This document shows, piece by piece, positions 19,086-26,848 of a stretch of 64,000 bases of DNA. The DNA is from Salinicola halophilus (GTDB lineage: Bacteria > Pseudomonadota > Gammaproteobacteria > Pseudomonadales > Halomonadaceae). The stretch covers positions 940,258-1,004,257 of the forward strand of contig NZ_PZJV01000001.1 in assembly GCF_003206155.1 (NCBI RefSeq), read 5' to 3'. Position numbers and translations under genes: made by a program. Within the stretch, counting starts at the first letter, position 1. Each line of letters begins with the position of its first letter. Under the pieces are notes generated by a model that saw nothing but the letters and a program-made list of their open reading frames with translations, was not told the DNA's origin and searched no databases.

Positions 19086-19113
19086 AGACCGCCCGCACTG
19101 AGGCGGGCGGTCT
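19086..19113 (-). terminator. Terminator of the nag operon
   Basis: An 11-bp GC-rich stem AGACCGCCCGC (19086-19096) with GCGGGCGGTCT (19103-19113), about 45 bases past the nagE stop. On the minus strand it is followed by TCATCTC. It lies between nagE and the leader of the ATP-grasp gene. Confidence 0.7.
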
Positions 19114-19158
19114 GGAGCACCGGCATCGTGCGGGTCTCGGGCAAGATCGCTCAAGACG

Positions 19159-20856
19159 TCACGCGCCGGGAGCGGGGGCCGCCAACGACTCGGCGATCGC
19201 CACCGCCTGACGCCCGACCACCAGATGGATCAGGCCGCCCTCGAGGCGCTGAATGCCGAGCGTGCCCAGTGACTCGAGCGCCCTCTCGTCGAGGTGGGAC
19301 GCATCGGCGAGCGTCAGACGCAGCCGCGTGGTCGCGACGGCCGAGAGCTCACGCAAGTTGTCGCGACCGCCCAAGGCCGCGAGCCAGGCCTCACGGGAGG
19401 CGTCGTCGAGCCTTGCATGGGCCAGGCCTTCGTCGCTTGCCGGCGTCGGTGCCGTCTTCAACGTCTGGCCGTGCTCGCGCACGCTGACGCGAATCTCGTC
19501 GGCCACGCCATCGGCGATGGGACCGAGTATCACCTGCAGTCCGCCGCCGCGCAGATGCAGCACGCCGCGGGCGCCGAGCGCCTTGAGTGCCGGCTCGTCG
19601 ATGCGTTCGTCATCCTCGAGCACCAGCCGCAGCCGGGTAGTACAGGCACCCACGCTGATGAGATTGCCCGCGCCGCCGAGCGCGGTCACGAAGGCGCCAC
19701 CGCGAGCATCGCCCTCGGCGTTCGGCGTCGCGACACTGCCTGCCGTTTCCGGCTCCCGCCCCGGTGTCGGCAGATCGAAGCGCAGAATCGCCCAGCGAAA
19801 GACGACGTAGTAGAGCGCGAAATAGACCAGCCCTACGGGAATCATCAGCCAGCCATTGGTCGAGAGCCCGTAGGAGAGCGCGTAGTCGAACGCGCCGGCG
19901 GAGAAGGTGAAGCCAAGCTTGACGTCGAGCAGGTTCATCACCGCCATCGACACCCCGGTGAGCACCGCGTGCAGCGCATAGAGGGCCGGCGCCAGGAACA
20001 TGAAGGAGAACTCGATCGGCTCCGTCACCCCGGTCAGGAACGCCGTCAGTGCCAGCGACAGCAGTAGCCCGCCGACCTGCGCCCGGCGCGACTTCGCTGC
20101 CGTGTGGTACATCGCCAGCGCCGCCGCCGGCAGACCGAACATCATCACCGGGAAGAAGCCCGCCATGAAACTGCCCGCGCTGGGGTCGCCAGCAAAGAAG
20201 CGGTTGAGATCGCCGGTGGCGCCCTCGAAGGTGCCGAAGATGAACCAGATGAAGCTGTTGAGCACGTGGTGCAGGCCGGTGACGATCAGCACGCGGTTGA
20301 GCACGCCGTAGACGAAGAGCCCCAGATTGCCGGCATCGATCAGCCACTGCCCGAGCTGGTCGATACCGTGCTGGATCGGCGGCCAGATGATGCCGAAGAG
20401 CCCGCCGAGCGCCACCGCCGCCAAGCCGGTTGCGATGGGAATGAAGCGCCGCCCGCCGAAGAACGCCAGATAGTCCGGCAGCTTGATCGCCTTGTAGCGG
20501 TTGTAGAGCAGCCCCGCCACGCTGCCGATGATGATGCCGGAGAGCACCCCCATGTTGATCTCGGGGTTGAGCGTCTCCAGCACGCCGTTGAGGACCAGAT
20601 AGCCGACGACGCCTGCCATGCCCGCGGCACCGTTGTCGTCGTCGGCGAAGCCCACCGCGACACCGATGGCGAAGATCAGCGCCAGGTTGGCAAAGATCGC
20701 GTTGCCGGCGTTGGCGATGAAGGCGATGTCCAGCAGGTCGGGCTGGCCGAGTCGCAGCAGCAGCCCCGCCACCGGCAGCACCGCGATCGGCAGCATCAGC
20801 GAGCGTCCGAGCTTTTGCAGCCCGCCCATCAGTCGGGAACCGAAGGTCTTGATCAT
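19159..20856 (-). CDS. nagE: PTS N-acetylglucosamine transporter EIIC-EIIB-EIIB'
   Basis: A 565-residue glucose/GlcNAc-family PTS permease, which imports and phosphorylates N-acetylglucosamine. The membrane EIIC domain fills residues 1-360 (GGLQKLGRSLMLPIAVLPVAGLL, GLHHVLNSF, GVTEPIEFSFMF). It is followed by an EIIB domain (about 390-465) with the phosphorylated Cys405 in ACTTRLRL. A second EIIB-like domain (about 490-560) has Ala508 at the cysteine position (VATTRLRL), so it cannot take phosphate. There is no EIIA; that is in nagF upstream. The start at 20856 is set by GGAG 8 bases upstream and by the MIKTFGSRLMGGLQKLGRSLM opening. It is last in nagR-A-B-F-E. GlcNAc rather than glucose is inferred from the operon. 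Confidence 0.93.
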   Translation of the reverse strand: MIKTFGSRLMGGLQKLGRSLMLPIAVLPVAGLLLRLGQPDLLDIAFIANAGNAIFANLALIFAIGVAVGFADDDNGAAGMAGVVGYLVLNGVLETLNPEINMGVLSGIIIGSVAGLLYNRYKAIKLPDYLAFFGGRRFIPIATGLAAVALGGLFGIIWPPIQHGIDQLGQWLIDAGNLGLFVYGVLNRVLIVTGLHHVLNSFIWFIFGTFEGATGDLNRFFAGDPSAGSFMAGFFPVMMFGLPAAALAMYHTAAKSRRAQVGGLLLSLALTAFLTGVTEPIEFSFMFLAPALYALHAVLTGVSMAVMNLLDVKLGFTFSAGAFDYALSYGLSTNGWLMIPVGLVYFALYYVVFRWAILRFDLPTPGREPETAGSVATPNAEGDARGGAFVTALGGAGNLISVGACTTRLRLVLEDDERIDEPALKALGARGVLHLRGGGLQVILGPIADGVADEIRVSVREHGQTLKTAPTPASDEGLAHARLDDASREAWLAALGGRDNLRELSAVATTRLRLTLADASHLDERALESLGTLGIQRLEGGLIHLVVGRQAVAIAESLAAPAPGA

Positions 20857-20875
20857 GGATAACTCCGAATTCTTG

Positions 20876-23458
20876 TTATGGAGTGGCAGTCGATTGTGAC
20901 GCCAGCGCGGCCAGCGTCGCGCGCACGCCTGCGGCATCGTCGCGTGCCATCAGCGACGGCAGTGCCTCACGCACGCCGGCGACGTCGAGCTTGCGCAGCT
21001 CGGCCTTTACGCCGGCAACGCGGGCGGGTTCCACCGACAGCTCGTCGACGCCCAGCGCGACCAGCACGGCAGCGGCGAGAGGATCCCCCGCCGCCGCGCC
21101 GCAGACGCCGACCGGGCACTGCCCCGCCGCCCCCTGCACGCAGAGCTCGATCAGCTTCAACACGCCGGGATGCAGAACGTCGCAGCGCGCCGCCAGCGCC
21201 GTCGCCTCTCGGTCCATCGCCAGCGCGTACTGGGTGAGATCGTTGGTGCCGATGGAGAGAAAGTCCGCCTCGCGGGCGAGGCTCGCCGCACCGAGCGCCG
21301 CGCTCGGCACCTCCACCATCGCCCCCAGCAGCGGCAGCTGGGTGATGCCCAGCCGCTCGGCACGCTCGCGCAGGCGCTCGCGGACGAAACGCAGCTCGGT
21401 GGCGTCGCTCACCATCGGCACCATCAGCCGCAGTGCCGGCACGCCCTCGGCGTTGCGGGCGCCCGCCTCGGCGGCTTCAAGCAGCGCGTCGAGCTGAGTC
21501 TCGAAGAGCGCGGGTAATGTGTGCCAGAGCCTGACGCCGCGCTCGCCGAGCGCCGGATTGGGTACCGACGGCAAGGTCACGTAGCCGAGCTGCTTGTCGG
21601 CACCGATATCCAGCAGCCGCACGGTGACCGGGCGACCGCCGAAGGCCTCGACGGTGGCCGCGTACACCTCGCGCTGCGCTTGCTGGCTCGGCGCCTCGTC
21701 GCCGGCGAGAAACAGAAACTCGCTGCGCATCAGCCCCACGCCCTCGGCGCCGGCTTCGGCGGCGGTGACGGCCTCGGCGGCCGAGCCGACGTTGGCGAGC
21801 ACGTGAACGTGGCGACCGTCTTGCGTGATCGCCGGGGCATCGGCGTTCTCCCGCGCCTCGCGCTCGGTCTGCTCCCGCCGCGTGCGCTCGGCGCGAAAGG
21901 CCGCCAGGCGCTCGGCGTCCGGGGTGAATTCCAGCGTCGCGCGGTCGGCATCGAGACACACCTCGCCGGCCTCGAGGGTCATCAGCGACTCGCCCAGCGC
22001 CACCACGCAGGGTACGCCGCGGGCCCGGGCCAGAATCGCCACGTGGGAGGTGGTTCCGCCTGCGGCCAGACAGAGCCCGGCGATGCGCTCGGCAACGGCG
22101 ACGAACTCGGAGGGCGTCAGTTCACGGGCGACCAGGATCGCCCCGACCACATCCTCATCCACGGCCTCGCCGTCGACGGACAGCGCCTGCATGACCTGAC
22201 GCTGCAGATCGCGCAGATCCGAGGCGCGGGCCGCCAGCACGGCGCTTTTCGAGGCCTCGAGTCGCGTGATCTCGCTCTCGAGCGCCTCGAACCAGGCCCG
22301 CCCGGCACTGCGTCCGGCATCGATACGCGCCTCGGCGGCGATTTTCAGCTCAGGATCGTCCAGCCACGCCCGGTGCGCCTCGAATATCTCCGCCTCGGCG
22401 CTCTGCTGGCGCACCCGGGCGCGGCGCTGCGACTGGTCCAGCGCCTCCGCGACTTGCAGAAGCGCGGCCTCCAGCGCCCGACGCTCCTCGGCGCCGTCGT
22501 CGGCGTCCCTAGCGACCGTCGGCAACGCGCGTTGGAAATGACGCAGCCGCCCCACTGCCAGCCCCGGACTCGCCGGCAGGCCACTGAGCGTACCGGGCGC
22601 CGTTTGCCGTACCGTCTCGTTCTGGTGATCGCTTCCCCTGCCATCCGTCGACGGCCGGGCCGCCTCGCCGGGCTCCGCGCGCTCGAGCAGCTCGACTGCC
22701 GCCTCGGCGGCGGCCTCGGCCCGCGCGCCCCGGACGACCACACTGACACGATCGTGCTGTACCAGACCGAGCCCGAGCAGCCCGCTGAGACTGGCGACGC
22801 TGGCTTCGCGCTCGCCGTGTGACAGCGTCATCTCCACCGCGAACTCGGCCGCCAGCGCTCGCAGTCTCGCCGCGGGGCGGGCATGCAGACCGCTGCTCGC
22901 CGCCACCCTCGCCTCCCGGGTCGACGCATCAGCGGCGGCGGGAGCCGTCGTGTCTGCGTCGACCGAGGGGGACGCCTCGCTGGCATCGGCGGCGAGCGTC
23001 ACCGCCAGCAGCTCGGCACCGAGTTCGACGATCGTGCCCGGCGCTGCGCGCCACTCGATCTGGCGACCGTCGGCGTTGGTCAGCACCAGCGGGGTGATCA
23101 ACGCGGTGGCGTCCTGGGCCAGACGGTCCACATCGAAACGGCACAGCGCCTGCCCGGCCGCGACGCGATCGCCCTCCGTCACCCTCATCTCGAAGCCCTT
23201 GCCATTGAGATCGACGGTATCCAGGCCGATGTGCATCAGCCACTCGCTGCCGTCAGTGCCGCGAAGGGTCAGCGCATGATGGGTGCGCGCACAGTGGACG
23301 ATCTCCCCCTCGCAGGGGGCGTGAAGGGTGTCATCGAGCGGATCGATGGCGATGCCGGGGCCCATGGCAGCGCCGGCGAAGACGGGGTCCGGGACTTCGT
23401 CGAGCGGGACGACGACGCCCCGCATCGGGGCGAGCAGTGTCTGTGTTGAAGCTTGCAT
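20876..23458 (-). CDS. nagF: PTS multiphosphoryl protein EIIA-HPr-EI
   Basis: An 860-residue soluble fusion of the three general PTS steps, as in NagF/FruB-like multiphosphoryl proteins. The EIIA(Glc) domain occupies 1-150, with active His76 in LMHIGLD and supporting His61. HPr is at about 182-260, with His192 in GLHARPA and a serine in ASLSGLLGLGL at the usual regulatory position. Enzyme I starts near 290 (GLPASPGLAVG), with His472 in GGTTSHVAILAR, and carries the PEP-binding barrel (LMRSEFLF, DIGADKQL, LSIGTNDLTQYALA). It can thus pass phosphate from PEP to NagE with no other general PTS protein. It lies 19 bases before nagE and 63 bases after the deaminase gene. Confidence 0.96.
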   Translation of the reverse strand: MQASTQTLLAPMRGVVVPLDEVPDPVFAGAAMGPGIAIDPLDDTLHAPCEGEIVHCARTHHALTLRGTDGSEWLMHIGLDTVDLNGKGFEMRVTEGDRVAAGQALCRFDVDRLAQDATALITPLVLTNADGRQIEWRAAPGTIVELGAELLAVTLAADASEASPSVDADTTAPAAADASTREARVAASSGLHARPAARLRALAAEFAVEMTLSHGEREASVASLSGLLGLGLVQHDRVSVVVRGARAEAAAEAAVELLERAEPGEAARPSTDGRGSDHQNETVRQTAPGTLSGLPASPGLAVGRLRHFQRALPTVARDADDGAEERRALEAALLQVAEALDQSQRRARVRQQSAEAEIFEAHRAWLDDPELKIAAEARIDAGRSAGRAWFEALESEITRLEASKSAVLAARASDLRDLQRQVMQALSVDGEAVDEDVVGAILVARELTPSEFVAVAERIAGLCLAAGGTTSHVAILARARGVPCVVALGESLMTLEAGEVCLDADRATLEFTPDAERLAAFRAERTRREQTEREARENADAPAITQDGRHVHVLANVGSAAEAVTAAEAGAEGVGLMRSEFLFLAGDEAPSQQAQREVYAATVEAFGGRPVTVRLLDIGADKQLGYVTLPSVPNPALGERGVRLWHTLPALFETQLDALLEAAEAGARNAEGVPALRLMVPMVSDATELRFVRERLRERAERLGITQLPLLGAMVEVPSAALGAASLAREADFLSIGTNDLTQYALAMDREATALAARCDVLHPGVLKLIELCVQGAAGQCPVGVCGAAAGDPLAAAVLVALGVDELSVEPARVAGVKAELRKLDVAGVREALPSLMARDDAAGVRATLAALASQSTATP

Positions 23459-23521
23459 GCAAAGACTCTCGTTCGAACCGGGTGGATGGCTGACCGCCGG
23501 GCGGTCAGCGCCCTGGGATGG

Positions 23522-24541
23522 TCAAAGGGTACGCGTCACCTTCTTGAGGTGCGGCGGCCGGTCGGGGTCGCCACCCCGCGCCACGGCGAGCGCCGCCGCC
23601 ATCGGGTAGAAGCTCTGGATCGTCGACAGCGGCTGGAGGTCGTCGTGACCGGCATCGACCAGATCGAGCTGACGCGAAGCGACGCCGTCATCCGCCGCCA
23701 GCAGCACCCGAGCCCCAACGCTTTCGAGCCAGGCGGCCAGTTCGAGCAGTCCCGCCTGCTCCGGCCCGGGGGGCGCGAACACCAGCACGGGATAGCCCGA
23801 ACCGACCAGCGCCATCGGTCCGTGACGCACTTCGGCGGCGCTGAACGCCTCGGCCTGAATGCCACAGGTCTCCTTGAACTTGAGCGCCGCCTCCTGGGCG
23901 ATCCCCAGCCCGACGCCGCGGCCGATCACCATCATGCGGTCCACGCCCTGCAGGGCCTCGATCGCCGGCTGCCAGCTGAACGCGGCCGCTCGCTCGAGAC
24001 GCTCGGGGAGTCGCTCGAGGGCGGCGAGCAGCTCACCATCGGCTTGCCAGGCGCCGACGAGATGCGCGCCGGCGGCGAGCGTGGCCAGATAGCTCTTGGT
24101 CGCCGCGACGCTCTTCTCGGCGCCGGCGTGCAGCAGCAGCGTCTCGTCGCTGGCCTCGCCGAGCGGCGAGTCGGGCGTATTGACCAGCGCCAGCGTGCGC
24201 GCGCCGCCGTCGGCGAGCGCCCGCTGGGCGGCGAGCAGATCCGGGCTCGCGCCGGACTGAGAGATGGCCACTGCCAGCTGACCCCGAACCCGCCACGGTG
24301 CCGGCGAGACGGTCCCCAGCGACGGCGGGATCGATGCCACCGGCAGTCCCAGGCGCTTCATCCCGAGATAGCCGAAGTAGGCCGCAGCGTGGTCCGAGCT
24401 ACCCCGGGCCACGGTGAGCGCACCGCGGGGGTCGGCTTCGCGTAGACGATGGCCGATCTCGACGACGCGCTCGGCGTTGGCGGACCACTGGCGGGCAAGC
24501 TGAGCCGGGGCGCTCTGCGCCTCCTGCAACATGAGTGACAT
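23522..24541 (-). CDS. SIS-domain glucosamine-6-phosphate deaminase (NagB-II)
   Basis: A 339-residue protein with two SIS sugar-isomerase domains, of the AgaS/NagB-II group that replaces the classic NagB. It would convert glucosamine-6-phosphate to fructose-6-phosphate and ammonia in the cytoplasm. Phosphosugar-binding motifs are ARGSSDHAA (near 45), AISQSGASPDLL (near 93) and EKSVAATKSYLA (near 142). The conserved Glu of KFKETCGIQAEAF lies in the second half. It lacks the glutaminase domain of GlmS, so it is not the biosynthetic enzyme. It is coupled to nagA by a TGATG overlap. The role is inferred from family and operon together. Confidence 0.9.
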   Translation of the reverse strand: MSLMLQEAQSAPAQLARQWSANAERVVEIGHRLREADPRGALTVARGSSDHAAAYFGYLGMKRLGLPVASIPPSLGTVSPAPWRVRGQLAVAISQSGASPDLLAAQRALADGGARTLALVNTPDSPLGEASDETLLLHAGAEKSVAATKSYLATLAAGAHLVGAWQADGELLAALERLPERLERAAAFSWQPAIEALQGVDRMMVIGRGVGLGIAQEAALKFKETCGIQAEAFSAAEVRHGPMALVGSGYPVLVFAPPGPEQAGLLELAAWLESVGARVLLAADDGVASRQLDLVDAGHDDLQPLSTIQSFYPMAAALAVARGGDPDRPPHLKKVTRTL

Positions 24542-25686
24542 CAGACCGACTCCTCAGAGGTGGGTAATGGGGTTGCGTGATCGCCGGCGACGGAGTCGAG
24601 CCGTTCGCCGCCGACATAGACCGCCTCGAGCTCGAGCGCCGGCGAGAAAACCGCGATATCCGCGTGGGCACCGGGGGCCAGCCGGCCGACGTCGGTCTCC
24701 CCCAGAAACTCGGCGGGAAATCGGGAGAGCCGATCCGAGGCCTCGGCGAGATCGAGGCCGATCTCGACGAAATTGCGCAGGGCCTGATCCATGGTCAGCG
24801 TACTGCCGGCCAGAGTGCCGTCGGCGAGGCGGACGCCACCGAGACACTTGACGACGTGCTGCTCGCCGAGACGATAGTCGCCGTCCGGCATGCCCGCCGC
24901 CGAGGTGGAGTCGGTCACCGCATAGAGCCGCGGAATGCTCCGCAGCGCCGCACGGATGGCCCCCGGGTGGACGTGAAGCAGATCCGGGATGATCTCGGCA
25001 TATTCGGCGTGGGCCAGCGCCGCCCCTACCACGCCCGGCTCGCGGTGATGCAGCCCGGTCATGGCGTTGAACAGATGGGTGAAACCGCTGGCGCCGTGGC
25101 CGAGGGCCGCGACCCCCTCCTCGTAGCTGGCGAGCGTATGCCCGAGCTGCACACGCACGCCGCGATCGGCGAGATGGCGGATCAGCGCGGCGTGACCCTG
25201 CAGCTCCGGGGCGAGCGTGACCAGCCGGATCGGCGCCAGCGCGAGCAGCGCCTCCATCGCCTCGATCGTGCCCGGCCGGGCGTGGGGCGGCTGGGCGCCG
25301 AGCTTGTCCGGGTTGAGGTAGGGCCCCTCCAGATGCACGCCGAGCACGCGTGCGCCCTGGTCGGGGCCAGCGCTCACTACCTGCGCCGTCTCGGCAAGAA
25401 CGCGGCGGATGTCGTCGAGCGGCGCGGTCATGGTGGTCACCAGCAGGCTGGTGGTGCCGAAGCGCGCGTGGGTTCGCGCCAGCGTCGTCGCGGCGTCGCC
25501 CCCCTCCATCGCGTCCGCCCCGCCGCCGCCGTGAACGTGCAGATCGACGAAGCCCGGCAGGATGCGTGGATAGGCATTGGTCTTGGGGTCCACGGCCTCG
25601 CCGTCGATGACGCTGATCCGCCCCGCCTGCCAGTTCAGGCTGCCGAGTCGCCAGCCGTCGGGGGTGAGTATGTTGCCGTAGAGCAT
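24541..25686 (-). CDS. nagA: N-acetylglucosamine-6-phosphate deacetylase
   Basis: A 381-residue amidohydrolase that removes acetate from GlcNAc-6-phosphate, the product of NagE import. It shows the metal motif FVDLHVHGGGGADAMEG (about 47-63), LEGPYLNP with its Glu, GHTLASYEEG, HLFNAMTGLHHREPG, and the catalytic Asp in AVTDSTSAAGMPDG. The length matches E. coli NagA (382). The gene is preceded by AGGAACG, lies 85 bases after nagR, and shares one base with the next gene (TGATG). That 85-base gap contains three period-13 repeats described separately. It feeds the deaminase encoded next. Confidence 0.96.
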   Translation of the reverse strand: MLYGNILTPDGWRLGSLNWQAGRISVIDGEAVDPKTNAYPRILPGFVDLHVHGGGGADAMEGGDAATTLARTHARFGTTSLLVTTMTAPLDDIRRVLAETAQVVSAGPDQGARVLGVHLEGPYLNPDKLGAQPPHARPGTIEAMEALLALAPIRLVTLAPELQGHAALIRHLADRGVRVQLGHTLASYEEGVAALGHGASGFTHLFNAMTGLHHREPGVVGAALAHAEYAEIIPDLLHVHPGAIRAALRSIPRLYAVTDSTSAAGMPDGDYRLGEQHVVKCLGGVRLADGTLAGSTLTMDQALRNFVEIGLDLAEASDRLSRFPAEFLGETDVGRLAPGAHADIAVFSPALELEAVYVGGERLDSVAGDHATPLPTSEESV

Positions 25687-25699
25687 GGGCGTTCCTGTC

Positions 25700-25734
25700 T
25701 CGAATGACGGTCTTGAATGGCAGTGTTGAATGGC
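25700..25734. promoter_or_regulatory. Three period-13 repeats upstream of nagA
   Basis: TCGAATGAC (25700-25708), TTGAATGGC (25713-25721) and TTGAATGGC (25726-25734) start exactly 13 bases apart in the nagR-nagA gap. They may be a protein-binding array or a small tandem duplication. They do not match the TGGT-type palindromes usual for NagR-like GntR proteins. Confidence 0.35.
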
Positions 25735-25771
25735 GATCTAGCGCGACCGTCGGCGACGCTCGCACAGGGCA

Positions 25772-26500
25772 TCATGGGGTCAGCACTACCTGGAAGTCGT
25801 AATAGTCGGTGCGGCAGTAGGTCACCGTCAGCTCCGCCGGGCGGCCGTCGGCGAGGTAGCCGACGCGGGTCATCATGAGTAGCGCCTGCCCGGCCTCGAC
25901 CTCGGCGAGCCGGGCGAGCGCCGGCGTGGCGTTGATCGCGGAGACGTGCTGGCGCGCTCTGACGATCGGCGTACCCAGCGCGGCAAGCGTCGCATAGAGC
26001 GAGTGCGTCACCGACTGTGGCTCGGCGAGCACGCTGGATGGCAGGCAGCTCTCCTCCATTGCGACCACGACGTCGTCGGCCAGGCGCAGGCGCTTGAGTC
26101 GGCAGACCGTCGCCCCGGCGGTAAGATCGAGCCGGTCCCGCTCATCCGAACTCGCCGAGCCTGTCTCACGGCCCAGCCAGCGGGAGCTGGGCCGGTGGCC
26201 GCGTTGAATCAGCAGTTCCGTGAAGCTGGTCAGCCGTGACAGCGAAGGATCGACGCGGGGCGCGACGAAAGTGCCCGAGCCGCGCGCGCGTCGTGCCTGC
26301 CCTCGCGCGACCAATCGGTCCAGCGCCTTGCGCGCGGTAATGCGCGATACGCCCAGCCGTTCGGCGAGGGCGCGCTCGGAGGGCAGCGCCTGGCCCGTTC
26401 GCCACTGCCCGCTGTCGATCGCCTCGACGAGGCGCTCGGCCAGCTGCAGATAGAGCGGCGTGGCGTGACTCGGGTCGAGGGGAAGTTCGAAAGCGTTCAT
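25772..26500 (-). CDS. nagR: GntR/HutC-family regulator of GlcNAc genes
   Basis: A 242-residue repressor of the HutC branch of GntR proteins. The winged helix-turn-helix occupies about 15-80 (YLQLAERLVEAIDSG, LPSERALAERLGVSRITARKALDRLVARG). A C-terminal UTRA effector domain covers about 95-240 (SFTELLIQRGHRPSSR, then ALLMMTRVGYLADGRPAELTVTYCRTDYYDFQV). Such regulators bind GlcNAc-6-phosphate or glucosamine-6-phosphate and release DNA. It heads the nag operon and so probably represses itself and nagABFE. The ribosome-binding site is weak. The name follows from the operon; the ligand is inferred. Confidence 0.9.
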   Translation of the reverse strand: MNAFELPLDPSHATPLYLQLAERLVEAIDSGQWRTGQALPSERALAERLGVSRITARKALDRLVARGQARRARGSGTFVAPRVDPSLSRLTSFTELLIQRGHRPSSRWLGRETGSASSDERDRLDLTAGATVCRLKRLRLADDVVVAMEESCLPSSVLAEPQSVTHSLYATLAALGTPIVRARQHVSAINATPALARLAEVEAGQALLMMTRVGYLADGRPAELTVTYCRTDYYDFQVVLTP

Positions 26501-26549
26501 GACGATAGTGGGCTCTCAGCAGTAAACCGGTGGATCGAGGGCAACGACC

Positions 26550-26588
26550 GACAGCCACCAACATAACCACTTGCATACCAATTTCCCA
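26550..26588 (-). promoter_or_regulatory. TGGT-rich repeats upstream of nagR
   Basis: On the minus strand TTGGTATG, GTGGTTATG and TTGGTGGC follow one another at about 10-base intervals, 50-90 bases upstream of the nagR start. TTGGTAT is close to the half-site of HutC-type operators, but the copies are in direct rather than inverted order. A candidate NagR site, weakly supported. Confidence 0.25.
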
Positions 26589-26787
26589 GTTGCCGTCGCT
26601 GACCCTTCGTTCTATTCGCCTGGCTTCGTTCGGTGCTCTCCCTTGCGCCGTGCCTCTCATCCGATGGGTGGCGTGTCGTCATGCACTTTCTCGTTCACGG
26701 CGTTCGCGCTTCACGCGCCGGTCGCGTGCGTCGGCGCCCCCTGACCCTCGCAGGCCCGCGCGCCTTTCACTGGCGGAAGGACGGTCA

Positions 26788-26817
26788 TTGGCGTGGCCCT
26801 GACGGAATCCGTATAGT
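26788..26817 (+). promoter_or_regulatory. Sigma-70 promoter of rnb
   Basis: TTGGCG (26788-26793) and TATAGT (26812-26817) with an 18-base spacer. Transcription would start near 26824, about 25 bases before the ATG at 26849, which supports that start over upstream in-frame codons. Confidence 0.6.
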
Positions 26818-26848
26818 GGCGCTCTCGTCCACCGACCGATTCGATCCG

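Noticed and set aside
21521-22822. A 433-codon open frame opposite nagF
   Set aside because: It lies wholly within the well-supported EIIA-HPr-EI gene and shows no motif.
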